From positions 1 through 64,000 of the forward strand of contig NZ_JNZS01000031.1 of NCBI RefSeq assembly GCF_000718515.1: DNA of 64,000 bases. Reading direction: 5' to 3'. The notes below the pieces were generated by a model that worked only from the letters and a program-made list of their open reading frames with translations, searched no databases and was not told the DNA's origin. This document shows positions 35,188-44,173 of this stretch, piece after piece. Position numbers and translations under genes: made by a program. Numbering within the stretch: position 1 is the stretch's first letter; the number at the start of each line of letters is the position of its first letter. The DNA is from Micromonospora parva (lineage in GTDB: Bacteria; Actinomycetota; Actinomycetes; Mycobacteriales; Micromonosporaceae).

Positions 35188-36252
35188 TTAGTGCTTGTTG
35201 TCCTGCTCCGGGTGGGCGAAGTTGAGGTGCTCCGGAGGCAGCGGGAAGGTCACGTCGTCGCCGAACGGCGACGGCGCGGCGGCCCGGTCGAAGGTGAGCT
35301 CGGTCAGCGGCAGCTTGCCCCGGTCGTCGACCGCCGGAGCGGTCGGGTGGGGCACCTCCCGGTGCCAGTTGACGCCGCTCTGCGCCTGCGCCTCAGCCCG
35401 CGAGTCGTGGGAGCCACCCGCGTGCGAGTGCACCCCACCCCGGGCGGAGCCCGGCGTCGCCGAGCCCTGACGGGCGGTGGTCACGCTGGTCTGGGGCGTC
35501 TCGCCCCGACGGAAGATCTTGCTACCAAGCCACACAAGGGGATCGTACCTGCGGTCGACGACCCGTTCCTTCATGGGGATGATCCCGTTGTCGGTGATCT
35601 TGATGTGCTCGGGGCAGACCTCGGTGCAGCACTTGGTGATGTTGCAGAAGCCGAGGCCCTGTTCGGCCTGCGCGTACTCCTTGCGGTCGGTCCGCGCGTC
35701 CAGCGGGTGCATGTCCAGCTCGGCCGCCCGGATGAAGTACCGCGGGCCGGAGAACGCCTGCTTGTTCTCCTCGTGGTCGCGGATCACGTGGCAGACCGTC
35801 TGGCACAGGAAGCACTCGATGCACTTGCGGAACTCCTGCGAGCGCTCGACGTCGACCTGCTGCATCCGGTAGTCGCCCGGAGCGACGTCCGCCGGAGGCG
35901 CGAACGCCGGGGTCTCCCGTGCCTTCTCGTAGTTGAACGAGACGTCGGTGACCAGGTCCCGGATCACCGGGAAGGTGCGCAGCGGGGTGACAGTGACGGT
36001 CTCGTCGTCGCCGAAGGTCGACATCCGCGTCATGCAACCCAACCGCGGCTTGCCGTTGATCTCCATGGAGCAGGAGCCGCACTTGCCGGCCTTGCAGTTC
36101 CACCGGCAGGCCAGGTCGGGCGCGTCGGTGGCCTGCAGACGGTGGATGACGTCGAGGACGACCTCGCCCTCGTTCACCTCCACCATGTAGTCCTGGAGGT
36201 CACCGCCGCTCTCGTCGCCCCGCCAGATCCGGAACTGACGCTTCGCGCTCAT
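35188..36252 (-). CDS. sdhB: Succinate dehydrogenase iron-sulfur subunit
   Basis: This 354-residue subunit transfers electrons from SdhA to the membrane anchor. The [2Fe-2S] ligands are C53, C58, C61 and C73; C144, C147, C150, C154, C203, C208/C209 and C213 supply the [4Fe-4S] and [3Fe-4S] clusters. The enzyme core ends near residue 250; a ~100-residue His/Pro-rich extension follows that ordinary SdhB lacks. Its ATG overlaps the sdhA stop as ATGA. The open frame beyond 36252 lies in sdhA and is not used. Confidence 0.95.
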   Translation of the reverse strand: MSAKRQFRIWRGDESGGDLQDYMVEVNEGEVVLDVIHRLQATDAPDLACRWNCKAGKCGSCSMEINGKPRLGCMTRMSTFGDDETVTVTPLRTFPVIRDLVTDVSFNYEKARETPAFAPPADVAPGDYRMQQVDVERSQEFRKCIECFLCQTVCHVIRDHEENKQAFSGPRYFIRAAELDMHPLDARTDRKEYAQAEQGLGFCNITKCCTEVCPEHIKITDNGIIPMKERVVDRRYDPLVWLGSKIFRRGETPQTSVTTARQGSATPGSARGGVHSHAGGSHDSRAEAQAQSGVNWHREVPHPTAPAVDDRGKLPLTELTFDRAAAPSPFGDDVTFPLPPEHLNFAHPEQDNKH

Positions 36253-38177
36253 CGGTTGTCCGCCTCTCCAGCGTCGGCGACGAGGGCGTCGAAGTCGGCG
36301 AGCTCCTCGTCGGTGAGGTACTTGGCCAGCTCGGCCCGGTCGAAGAGGCCGATCAGCTCCGGCCGCATCTTCGGCAGCGGCTTGCGGGTCAGCTGCACGG
36401 TGTCGCCGTCCAGTGCGCAGACCAGGTTGACCTGCCGCCACTTGGGCTCCATCGCCGGGTAGTCCTCCCGGGTGTGCCCGCCGCGCGACTCCTGCCGCTC
36501 CAGCGCCGCCTTCGCTGTGCACTCCGAGACCACCAGCATGTTGCGCAGATCCAGGGCCAGGTGCCAGCCCGGGTTGTAGCGTCGGCCGCCGGCCGCGCTC
36601 ACCTTGGCCACCCGCTCCCGCAGCTCGGCGAGCCGGACCAGCGCGTCGGCCAGCTCACCCTCCCGGCGGATGATGCCCACCAGATCCCCCATGACCGCCT
36701 GGAGGTCCTGCTGAAGGGTGTACGGGCTCTCGCCGGTGTCCCGCTGCAGCGGAGCGAGGGCGGTCTCCACGGCGGCCTCGACCTCGTGCACCGCCACCTT
36801 CGGCCGGGTGGTCAGCCCGTCGGCGTAGCTGGCGGCGTGCCCGCCCGCCCGCTTGCCGAAGACCAGCAGGTCGGACAGGGAGTTGCCACCGAGTCGGTTG
36901 GAACCGTGCATGCCGCCGGAGACCTCACCGGCGGCGAACAGCCCGCGTACGTGGCCGAAGGCGGCACCCGAATCCGGGTCCACCTCGACGCCGCCCATCA
37001 CGTAGTGACAGGTCGGCCCCACCTCCATCGGCTCGGCCGTGATGTCGACGTCGGCCAGCTCCTTGAACTGGTGGTACATCGACGGCAGCCGCCGGCGGAT
37101 CTCGTCGGCGGAGCGTCGGCTCGCGATGTCCAGGAAGACACCACCGGCGGGGGAGCCCCGACCGGCCTTGACCTCGCTGTTGATGGCGCGGGCCACCTCG
37201 TCGCGGGGGAGCAGCTCCGGCGGACGCCGGTTGTTGTCCGGGTCGGTGTACCAGCGGTCCGCCTCCTCCTCGGTCTCCGCGTACTGCTTGCGGAAGACGT
37301 CGGGGACGTAGTCGAACATGAACCGCTTGCCTTCGGAGTTCTTCAGGACACCGCCGTCACCGCGCACCGACTCGGTGACCAGGATGCCCTTCACCGAGGG
37401 CGGCCAGACCATGCCGGTGGGGTGGAACTGGAGGAACTCCATGTTGATCAGCGTCGCCCCGGCGCGCAGCGCCAGCGCGTGCCCGTCCCCGGTGTACTCC
37501 CACGAGTTCGAGGTGACCTTGTAGGAGCGTCCGACACCGCCGGTGGCCAACACGACCGCCGGCGCCTCGAAGAGGATGAACTCGCCCGACTCCCGGTAGT
37601 AGCCGAATGCGCCGGCCACCCGGTCACCGTCGAGCAGCAGCTCGGTGATGGTCGTCTCGGAGAACACCCGGATCCGGGCGTCGTACGAGCCGAACTCGCG
37701 CTGGTCTTCCTGCTGGAGGGAGACGATCTTCTGCTGGAGGGTGCGGATCAGCTCCAGGCCGGTCCGGTCGCCCACATGCGCCAGACGCGGGTACTCGTGG
37801 CCGCCGAAGTTGCGCTGCGAGATCTTGCCGTCCTTGGTGCGGTCGAAGAGCGCACCGTACGTCTCCAGCTCCCAGATCCGCTGCGGCGACTCCTTCGCGT
37901 GCAGCTCGGCCATCCGGAAGTTGTTGAGGAACTTCCCGCCGCGCATGGTGTCGCGGAAGTGCACCTGCCAGTTGTCCCGGCTGTTCACGTTGCCCATCGC
38001 GGCGGCCGCGCCGCCCTCGGCCATCACCGTGTGCGCCTTGCCGAACAGCGACTTGGAGATGATCGCGGTCTTCTTGCCGGCGAGCCGGGCCTCGATCGCC
38101 GCGCGGAGACCGGCGCCGCCGGCCCCGATGACGACGACGTCGTAGTGGTGTCGTTCGATGCGAGTGGTTGTGGTCAT
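36249..38177 (-). CDS. sdhA: Succinate dehydrogenase flavoprotein subunit
   Basis: This 642-residue subunit oxidises succinate to fumarate. The FAD dinucleotide fold VVVIGAGGAGLRAAIEA is at the N-terminus, H49 (KAHTVMAEGG) is the expected covalent FAD site, and the HRLGGNSL-type SNRLGGNSLSD segment and the C-terminal domain are present. It lies 12 nt after sdhC and overlaps sdhB. The overall sdhCAB order and sizes match the mycobacterial Sdh1 type. Confidence 0.97.
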   Translation of the reverse strand: MTTTTRIERHHYDVVVIGAGGAGLRAAIEARLAGKKTAIISKSLFGKAHTVMAEGGAAAAMGNVNSRDNWQVHFRDTMRGGKFLNNFRMAELHAKESPQRIWELETYGALFDRTKDGKISQRNFGGHEYPRLAHVGDRTGLELIRTLQQKIVSLQQEDQREFGSYDARIRVFSETTITELLLDGDRVAGAFGYYRESGEFILFEAPAVVLATGGVGRSYKVTSNSWEYTGDGHALALRAGATLINMEFLQFHPTGMVWPPSVKGILVTESVRGDGGVLKNSEGKRFMFDYVPDVFRKQYAETEEEADRWYTDPDNNRRPPELLPRDEVARAINSEVKAGRGSPAGGVFLDIASRRSADEIRRRLPSMYHQFKELADVDITAEPMEVGPTCHYVMGGVEVDPDSGAAFGHVRGLFAAGEVSGGMHGSNRLGGNSLSDLLVFGKRAGGHAASYADGLTTRPKVAVHEVEAAVETALAPLQRDTGESPYTLQQDLQAVMGDLVGIIRREGELADALVRLAELRERVAKVSAAGGRRYNPGWHLALDLRNMLVVSECTAKAALERQESRGGHTREDYPAMEPKWRQVNLVCALDGDTVQLTRKPLPKMRPELIGLFDRAELAKYLTDEELADFDALVADAGEADNR

Positions 38178-38189
38178 GTCAGGGGCCCT

Positions 38190-38996
38190 TTAGTTGATGA
38201 ACCGCAGGTCGGAGAACCAGCCGGCAGCGAGCGCCATGATGTAGAAGTCGGCCAGCGCCAGGGTGCCGAGGGTGATCCAGGCGAGCTGCATGTGCCGGAC
38301 GTTCAGGGCCGAGACGAACGTCCAGGCCCGGTAGCGCACCGGGTGCTTGGAGAAGTGCTTGAGCCGGCCGCCGATGATGTGCCGGCAGGAGTGGCAGGAA
38401 ATCGTGTACGCCCAGAGCATCACCACGTTGAGCACCAGGATGATGTTGCCCAGCCCGAAGCCGAAGCCCTTCGGCGAGTGGAACGCGAGGATCGCGTCCC
38501 AGGTGTTGATCAGCGAGATGACCGCCGCGGCGTAGAAGAAGTAGCGGTGCAGGTTCTGCCCGAGCAGCGGGAAACGGGTCTCACCGCTGTACTCCTTGTG
38601 CCCGTCCGGGACGGCGCAGGCCGGCGGCGACAGCCAGAACGACCGGTAGTACGCCTTGCGGTAGTAGTAGCAGGTGAGCCGGAACAGCAGCAGGAACGGC
38701 AGCGTCAGCGCGGCGTCCGGGATGATCCACCAGCCGGGCAGGAAACGGCCGAAGTGCGAGGCGCCCTCGATACACCGCTCCGTGACGCAGGGCGAGTAGA
38801 ACGGGGTCAGGTAGTGGTAATCCGCGACCCAGTAGAAGTCGTGCATGAAGACACGGACCGTCGCGTACACGACCCAGGCGCTGAGCCCGATCACGGTGAT
38901 CAGCGGGGCGAACCACCATCGGTCGGTACGCAACGTCTTCGCCGCGATGGCGGCGCGCGCCCGCGCCCCCCTCGGCCTCGTTGCCGTTGAAGTCAT
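38190..38996 (-). CDS. sdhC: Succinate dehydrogenase membrane anchor, type-F (Sdh1) like
   Basis: The 268-residue protein has about five hydrophobic spans and serves as the single anchor; no sdhD is present. A CHSCRH cluster at residues 201-206, at the end of a span, could hold the membrane-embedded Rieske-type [2Fe-2S] cluster reported for the mycobacterial Sdh1 anchor. Ligand assignment here is inference. ATG 38996 follows GGAGA; the open frame upstream to 39083 is not conserved-looking. Confidence 0.9.
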   Translation of the reverse strand: MTSTATRPRGARARAAIAAKTLRTDRWWFAPLITVIGLSAWVVYATVRVFMHDFYWVADYHYLTPFYSPCVTERCIEGASHFGRFLPGWWIIPDAALTLPFLLLFRLTCYYYRKAYYRSFWLSPPACAVPDGHKEYSGETRFPLLGQNLHRYFFYAAAVISLINTWDAILAFHSPKGFGFGLGNIILVLNVVMLWAYTISCHSCRHIIGGRLKHFSKHPVRYRAWTFVSALNVRHMQLAWITLGTLALADFYIMALAAGWFSDLRFIN

Positions 38997-39128
38997 TCGA
39001 GTCGTCTCCTCGACGGGCCCGTACGGGCGGGCTGATCTCTCTCCGGTCGGCACGCGGACCGGCGAACCCGCACCCGCTGCCACGTCATGCGCACACCAAC
39101 GACCGCGCCGGATCGACCGACGCAGCTA

Positions 39129-39144
39129 AGTGACACACGTTACG
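39129..39144. promoter_or_regulatory. Possible Crp/GlxR-like site upstream of sdhCAB
   Basis: GTGA-N6-TTAC resembles the TGTGA-N6-TCACA consensus with mismatches. It lies 133 nt upstream of the sdhC start, in the only sizeable gap before the operon. Weak match; listed as a lead. Confidence 0.25.
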
Positions 39145-39230
39145 CCGATCTCTGCGGGCCGTCCGCGCAAGGGAGTGTCCCGTGTGTCTGGCCTGCGGAA
39201 AAGCCCCCAGCGAGCCGGTTTTTCCGTGCG

Positions 39231-39249
39231 CCGGTTGACCATCAACCGG
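39231..39249 (-). terminator. Hairpin at the tldE stop codon
   Basis: CCGGTTGA-CCA-TCAACCGG is a perfect 8-bp stem that includes the tldE stop. An adjoining GGAGGCGCCTCC palindrome lies inside the gene end. It may help terminate the tld operon. Confidence 0.4.
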
Positions 39250-40639
39250 AGGCGCCTCCGGTGAAGTGCCAGGACGCCAGCCGCAACGAGGGCGCCGCCC
39301 ACCAGGCACCGTCCACCCGATCCGGTTGACGCACCGCCCGCGCACCCAGCCCGAGCACCGCCCCCGGCCCCAGCGCCCTCGGGTACGACTCGGTGAACCG
39401 CAGGTCACGGACCGCCCTGACCACAGTGCCGTCCTCGATCAGCCAGACACCATTGCGGGTCAGCCCGGTGACGACGAGGCTCCTCGGGTCGAGCACCCGC
39501 GTGTACCAGAGGTCGGTGACCAGCAGGCCCCGGCGCACCCCAGCCACCAGCGCGGCGGTGTCCGCGTCGACGACAGCGCCGGCCGCCGCGCCGGTGGTGC
39601 TCCGGCCCGCGGCACTGGCCGGGCCCGCCGCCGCACCACTCAGCCGCAGGTTGCGGGGCATCGGGCCCCAGGTGGCACCCCCCGCGACAGCGTGCCCGGT
39701 GGACTCCGTGCCCGCCTCGGCGGCGGTCCGGCGATCGTGGGCCACCGCCCTGGTGGTGCCCGCCTCGACCAACGTCAACGCCCCCCGGCCGGTGCCCTCC
39801 GCGTCGAACGGCAACCCGGACCCGCCCAGCGGATCGTCCACCACTGTCACCGCCCTGTCGAACTGGGCCGCGCCCGGCTCGGCGAACGACTGCCGCTCGT
39901 TGTACCGCTTGCCGTTGAAGCCGTAGAACGACAAATTCTGCAACAGGTCCGCCACGGCGGCCGGCTCGAACACCACCTCGTAGTGCCCCGGCGGCAACTC
40001 GACCGGGTCGGCCGCCGCCTGCGCCTTCGCCGCCGCCTGCGCGCCCAACTCGGCGCCGTCGAGGTCGGACAGCCGGTCAGCGCTGCGCCGGGCCACCCCG
40101 TCCGCGCCGTCGCGGCGGGCGATGCCGTCCATCGCCGCCTCCACCGAGCGGCCGTACGCCGAGTGCCCGGCCGAGTTGGCGAACGCCGACGAGCGGTGCG
40201 CGGTACGGCAGTAACCGGCGGTGCTCAGGCCCCCGGCGGCGGCCACGAACGCCCCCACCCGGTCGGCCCGCTGATCCGGCTCGGCCTGCGCGGTGGCCTC
40301 GTCGACGGGCGGCGCCTGCGGCATGGGCACGGGCGCGGTCAACCCCGGCCAGCCCTGGTCAGGTGGGCACAGCCGCGCCGCCGTCAGGGTGCGCTCCACC
40401 AGTGCGGACAACCCGTCGGCGGTGACCACGCTGCCGCCGCCGGCAGCCGTCCGACCGTCGACGTGCACCCGCAGTCGGACCCCCACTGTCGACTCGGAAA
40501 CGTTCTGATGGATGCCCGAGTTGGCGAACCGGGTCAACGCCAGGTCCGCCCGGGTCACCACCGCCTCCGCCTGCGCGGCCGGCCCGCCGAGCCGCCGCAC
40601 CAACTCCACAACCTGCCCCGCCAGCTCCAGCTCGGTCAT
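39242..40639 (-). CDS. tldE: TldE/PmbA-family metalloprotease subunit
   Basis: The 465-residue protein is the non-metal-binding partner in the TldD/TldE heterodimer, which degrades unfolded or modified peptides. It has the N-terminal domain (ALTRFANSGIHQNVSE) and the barrel-like C-terminal domain (FYGFNGKRYNERQSF; LVVTGLTRNGVWLIEDG), but no HExxxH. It is coupled to tldD by an ATGA overlap. Confidence 0.92.
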   Translation of the reverse strand: MTELELAGQVVELVRRLGGPAAQAEAVVTRADLALTRFANSGIHQNVSESTVGVRLRVHVDGRTAAGGGSVVTADGLSALVERTLTAARLCPPDQGWPGLTAPVPMPQAPPVDEATAQAEPDQRADRVGAFVAAAGGLSTAGYCRTAHRSSAFANSAGHSAYGRSVEAAMDGIARRDGADGVARRSADRLSDLDGAELGAQAAAKAQAAADPVELPPGHYEVVFEPAAVADLLQNLSFYGFNGKRYNERQSFAEPGAAQFDRAVTVVDDPLGGSGLPFDAEGTGRGALTLVEAGTTRAVAHDRRTAAEAGTESTGHAVAGGATWGPMPRNLRLSGAAAGPASAAGRSTTGAAAGAVVDADTAALVAGVRRGLLVTDLWYTRVLDPRSLVVTGLTRNGVWLIEDGTVVRAVRDLRFTESYPRALGPGAVLGLGARAVRQPDRVDGAWWAAPSLRLASWHFTGGASG

Positions 40640-42072
40640 GCCGACACCCCCACCCGGACGTTGCGGAACCGGGCCGGCGCGGCCGGGTGGCCGGTGTGCC
40701 CGATCTGGCCGGGCTGGCCCTTGCCGCAGTTGGGCGTCCCCCAGGAGACCGTCTCACCGGAGAGCATGTCCATCGAGCGCCAGAACAGCGGGCCGATCCC
40801 GGTGTACGTGGGGTTGCGCAGCATCCGCCCCCGCCGCCCCTTCTTGATCTCCCAGCCGACCTCGCAGCCGAACTGGAAGTTGAGACGCTTGTCGTCGATC
40901 GACCAGGACCGGTTGAGGTCCATCAGCACCCCGTCGTCGGTGGCCGCGATGATCTCCTCCAGGGTGTGCGGGCCGGGTTCCAGGCCGACGTTGGTCATCC
41001 GCACCATCGGCAGCCGCGCCCACCCGTCGGCCCGTACGCTGCCGCCGTAGTCGAGGCTGGCCATCGCTGCGGAGTCCCGGCCGGCCAGCACCCCCACCCA
41101 GCGACCGTCGCGGACCGCGTCCCGCTTGACCGCCGGGGAGCCCTCGTCGTCGAAACCGAAGCTGCCCAACGCGCCCGGGATCGTCGGGTCGATGGTGATG
41201 TTCATCAGCTCCGAGCCGTAGCGCAGCGAACCGAGCTGGGCCAGGTCCAGCCAGGACGTGCCGGCGAACGCCGCCTCCCACCCGAGGATCCGGTCCAGTT
41301 CGATGGCGTGCCCCACCGACTCGTGGATCTGAAGGGCCAACTGCTCGCCGCCGAGGATCAGATCCGTCTCACCGGCCGGGCACTGCGGCGCGGTGAGCAG
41401 CGCCCGGGACTCCTCGGCGATCTGCGCGGCGTGCGCGGCCAGGTCCAGCGACTCGACCAGCTCCCACCCGGTCGTGCCGTACTGGCCGCGGTAGCTGGGC
41501 CAGGACCGGCGCTGCGTCTCGCCGTCGCCGATGGAGGTGGCCGAGATGCCACCACCGCACTCGCGGATGCGCTGGTCGATCCGGTGGCCCTCGCTGGAGA
41601 CGAACCACTTCGCGGTGTCCCAGATCTGGTAAAGGCCCTCGGCCAGATCCGCGCCGTGCTCGGCCATCGTGCGGGTCGCGTCGACCAGCAGATCGCCCTT
41701 GTCGGACAGGGGCACCCCGAGCGGGTCGATCTGGCAGCCGGAGGCCCAGCTCGCGGTGACCGCCTCGACCGGCACCAGGTCGACCGGAGGGCCCGGCACC
41801 CGCGCGCTCGCCATCGCGGTCCGGGTCGCGCGCCGGCCGGCGTCGCGGGCGGCGGCGTCCGACAGATCGGGTACGGCGTGGAAGCCCCAGCTCGCCCCGA
41901 CCAACGCGCGGACTCCCAGCCCGATGCTCTCGTCCTGGGTCAGCTCCTCCACGTCACCGTTGCGCGCGGTCATCGACTCGTAGCGGCGGTGCATCACCCG
42001 GGCGTCGGCGTACCGCGCGCCCGCGTCGAGGGCGGCCTGTACGGCGGCGGTCGCCGCGTCGAACTCGGTCAT
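40636..42072 (-). CDS. tldD: TldD-family metalloprotease
   Basis: This 478-residue zinc protease has HESVGH at residues 250-255 as the metal motif, and a C-terminal cysteine in TPNCGKGQP as the expected third ligand. With TldE it forms a chamber that cleaves peptides; homologues process RiPP leaders such as microcin B17. The ATG lies 6 nt after a TAGGGT box, suggesting a leaderless transcript covering tldD-tldE. Confidence 0.94.
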   Translation of the reverse strand: MTEFDAATAAVQAALDAGARYADARVMHRRYESMTARNGDVEELTQDESIGLGVRALVGASWGFHAVPDLSDAAARDAGRRATRTAMASARVPGPPVDLVPVEAVTASWASGCQIDPLGVPLSDKGDLLVDATRTMAEHGADLAEGLYQIWDTAKWFVSSEGHRIDQRIRECGGGISATSIGDGETQRRSWPSYRGQYGTTGWELVESLDLAAHAAQIAEESRALLTAPQCPAGETDLILGGEQLALQIHESVGHAIELDRILGWEAAFAGTSWLDLAQLGSLRYGSELMNITIDPTIPGALGSFGFDDEGSPAVKRDAVRDGRWVGVLAGRDSAAMASLDYGGSVRADGWARLPMVRMTNVGLEPGPHTLEEIIAATDDGVLMDLNRSWSIDDKRLNFQFGCEVGWEIKKGRRGRMLRNPTYTGIGPLFWRSMDMLSGETVSWGTPNCGKGQPGQIGHTGHPAAPARFRNVRVGVSA

Positions 42073-42078
42073 GGACCG

Positions 42079-42084
42079 ACCCTA
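42079..42084 (-). promoter_or_regulatory. -10 box of probable leaderless tldD promoter
   Basis: On the minus strand TAGGGT ends 6 nt before the tldD ATG, and there is no ribosome site in the gap. Confidence 0.55.
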
Positions 42085-42103
42085 GGCCAGCCGCCCACAC
42101 CTG

Positions 42104-42619
42104 TCAGGGAAGCAGTTCCTCCGGCCGGATGGTCGCCCGCACCGGCTCGGTCAGTTCCAGAACCTCGCCGCGCTTGGTCGTTGCCCTCTCCAGGTAGTGG
42201 CCGCCCTGCCGTTGGTGGAGACGCACGGTCAGGCTCTCCTGGTCAACGAGCAGATACCACTCGATCCCGGCCGCCGCGTACAGGTGCGGCTTCAACACCC
42301 GGTCGATGACGGCGGTGTGTGGCGCGGCGACCTCACCGACCAGGAGGACCGCGTCTGCCGGTACGCAGGACGCCTCGAAATCCAGCTCCGTGGCCACCAC
42401 GAGGTCAGGGTTGAGGATCCGCACGGCGTTCAGCCGCAGGTTGATCACCGGGAGCACGGTGCGACTCGTCCTGGCGCAACCTCGTTCCAGAGCGACTAGC
42501 AGGCCACCGACGATCACCTGGTGTCGGACGGACGGAGACGGGCCGATGAGCAGGCCGCCGTCGAGGAGTTCGATGCGCGCGGTCGGTGAAGGGGGGCCAC
42601 GCCGCCGACTATCTGCACC
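42104..42619 (-). pseudogene. 5'-truncated Uma2-family (DUF820) endonuclease
   Basis: The frame reads ARIELLDGGLLIGPSPSVRH, then PDLVVATE and AAAGIEWYLLVDQE, clearly the PD-(D/E)XK-like Uma2 fold. The family's first ~25 residues are missing: going upstream, the open frame meets TGA at 42620-42622 before any ATG, GTG or TTG. The first usable start (GTG 42517) lies inside the domain. It is probably a degraded gene. Confidence 0.7.
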
Positions 42620-42689
42620 TCACCTGATCGCCCCTGAGTCGCGGCAGTCCCTGCTGTCGAAGGGCAAGGCGCATCGGGGATGGTGCAGA

Positions 42690-42765
42690 TAACTCAGCTG
42701 AGTTACAAGATCGCGCCCGATCTTGGATGTAGTGGTATCGGCGCGTCGGCGATGCCACTACATCC
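42690..42765. repeat. Three adjoining perfect or near-perfect hairpins
   Basis: TAACTCAGCTGAGTTA (42690-42705) is a perfect palindrome. CAAGATCG-CGCC-CGATCTTG (42706-42725) is a perfect hairpin. 42725-42740 pairs with 42750-42765 (16 bp, one wobble). They follow one another with no spacing, upstream of the oligopeptide ABC operon and in the decayed region next to the Uma2 remnant. Confidence 0.85.
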
Positions 42766-42840
42766 TGGTTCGAGCGTGACCTTGGCGGCAGGGGGCGCGC
42801 CAAACTCCGCTTCCGGTCTGTCGGGGGCGGTGTTCGTCGT

Positions 42841-42920
42841 CAAGATCCGCGCAGTATCGGGGATGTTGCTGTCTCCTGCCTGTCGGAGACAGCAACTTCG
42901 GGGAAGTTGCTCGGATCTTG
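42841..42920. repeat. Nested inverted repeat
   Basis: An inner perfect 12-bp stem GTTGCTGTCTCC / GGAGACAGCAAC (42865-42876 and 42885-42896) sits within outer arms CAAGATCC (42841-42848) and GGATCTTG (42913-42920). The outer arms share CAAGATC with the hairpin at 42706, so the whole 42690-42920 stretch is one family of palindromic units. Confidence 0.8.
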
Positions 42921-42921
42921 G

Positions 42922-42960
42922 CGCGGGGCGCGGGGCGCGGGGCGCGGGGCGCGGGGCGCG
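42922..42960. repeat. Heptamer tandem repeat (CGCGGGG)
   Basis: Five exact copies of CGCGGGG plus a partial sixth form a microsatellite directly after the nested inverted repeat. Confidence 0.9.
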
Positions 42961-43012
42961 ATGCCGACTCGTTACGCTCGGGCCCGCTGACACGTGCCGA
43001 CTTTGTAGCTTA

Positions 43013-43041
43013 TTTTCACCCTCGGGACTTTCCTGTAAGTT
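43013..43041 (+). promoter_or_regulatory. Probable promoter of the oligopeptide ABC operon
   Basis: TTTTCA (43013-43018) and TAAGTT (43036-43041) are separated by 17 nt, in an unusually AT-rich stretch just upstream of the first gene. GAGGGAGG follows as the ribosome site. Confidence 0.4.
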
Positions 43042-43066
43042 CCCTTCGTCACTGAGGGAGGTGGCC

Positions 43067-44173
43067 GTGGACAGCTCGGAACCGTTGCCGTCCGGCGAAC
43101 CGGACGACCGTCCCGCCGTGCCGGCACAACGCTCCGACCAGGACGCCTACCTGCGGGTGGATGACCTTCGGGTCCGGTTCGACACCTCGGACGGCGTGGT
43201 GCGCGCCGTCGACGGGGTGTCGTTCTCCGTCGACCGGGGTCGCACCCTCGGCATCGTTGGTGAGTCCGGCTCCGGCAAGAGCGTCACCTCGCTGGCCATC
43301 CTCGGCCTGCACGACCCGAAACGGACCACCATCACCGGGGAGATCTCCGTGGGCGGCCGGCAGGTGGTCGGTCTCGCCGACGAGGAGGTACGCCGGCTGC
43401 GCGGCCGGGACATGGCGATGATCTTTCAGGATCCGCTGTCGGCGCTGCACCCGTACTACACGGTGGGCCGGCAGATCGCCGAGGCGTACCGGGTGCACCA
43501 CCCGAAGGCCAACCGGCGGGAGGCCCGCCAGCGGGCTGTCGACATGTTGGACCGGGTGGGCATCCCGCAGCCGGCGCGTCGCTTCGACCAGTACCCGCAC
43601 GAGTTCTCCGGCGGCATGCGACAGCGGGCGATGATCGCGATGTCCCTGGTCAACGACCCGGCGCTGCTGATCGCCGACGAGCCGACCACCGCGCTGGACG
43701 TGACAGTGCAGGCGCAGATCCTGGACCTGCTCGCCGACCTGCAGGCCGAGTTCCACTCCGCGATCATCCTGATCACCCACGACCTCGGCGTGGTCGGCCA
43801 GGTCGCCGACGACGTGCTGGTCATGTACGGCGGGCGGGCCGTCGAGCGGGGCAGCGTCGAGCAGGTGCTCCGCTCGCCGCAGCACCCGTACACCTGGGGG
43901 TTGCTCTCCAGCGTGCCGTCGCTGCACGGCGACGCGGACGCGGACCTGGTGCCCATCCCCGGCAACCCGCCCAGCCTGATCAACCTGCCGCAGGGCTGCG
44001 CGTTCCACCCACGCTGCCGGTACGCCGACCGGGCCGGCAGTCGCTCCCGCACCGACGTGCCGGAGCTGCGCCCGGCCGGCGCGGCCGGTCACCTGGTCGC
44101 CTGCCACCTCGGCGAAGAGGAGCGTGCCACGTTCTACGCCGAGGACGTCGCATCCGTGGGGGTGGCCCGATGA
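43067..44173 (+). CDS. Oligopeptide/dipeptide ABC transporter ATPase (OppD/DppD type)
   Basis: The 368-residue ATPase has Walker [10 protein letters not shown], signature [15 protein letters not shown], Walker [14 protein letters not shown] and switch ITHDL. The Opp-type C-terminal tail is present, with a CAFHPRC motif like the cysteine-rich segment of such ATPases. GTG 43067 is chosen from GAGGGAGG spacing; a GTG six nt earlier is possible. It is first in the D-F-C-B-SBP operon. Confidence 0.93.
   Translation: MDSSEPLPSGEPDDRPAVPAQRSDQDAYLRVDDLRVRFDTSDGVVRAVDGVSFSVDRGRTLGIVGESGSGKSVTSLAILGLHDPKRTTITGEISVGGRQVVGLADEEVRRLRGRDMAMIFQDPLSALHPYYTVGRQIAEAYRVHHPKANRREARQRAVDMLDRVGIPQPARRFDQYPHEFSGGMRQRAMIAMSLVNDPALLIADEPTTALDVTVQAQILDLLADLQAEFHSAIILITHDLGVVGQVADDVLVMYGGRAVERGSVEQVLRSPQHPYTWGLLSSVPSLHGDADADLVPIPGNPPSLINLPQGCAFHPRCRYADRAGSRSRTDVPELRPAGAAGHLVACHLGEEERATFYAEDVASVGVAR

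Noticed and set aside
36474..38990. 838-codon plus-strand open frame
   Set aside because: It lies antisense to sdhA and sdhC, which have certain homology.
39242..42072. tldD-tldE considered as part of a RiPP cluster
   Set aside because: No precursor peptide, YcaO or dehydratase gene is nearby, and this pair is widespread as housekeeping proteases.
42706..42725. Perfect hairpin considered as a tRNA or riboswitch fragment
   Set aside because: No cloverleaf, anticodon arm or known aptamer core can be built around it.
42922..42960. Heptamer repeat considered as a CRISPR or VNTR-like array
   Set aside because: Units are 7 nt with no spacers, so it is a plain microsatellite.
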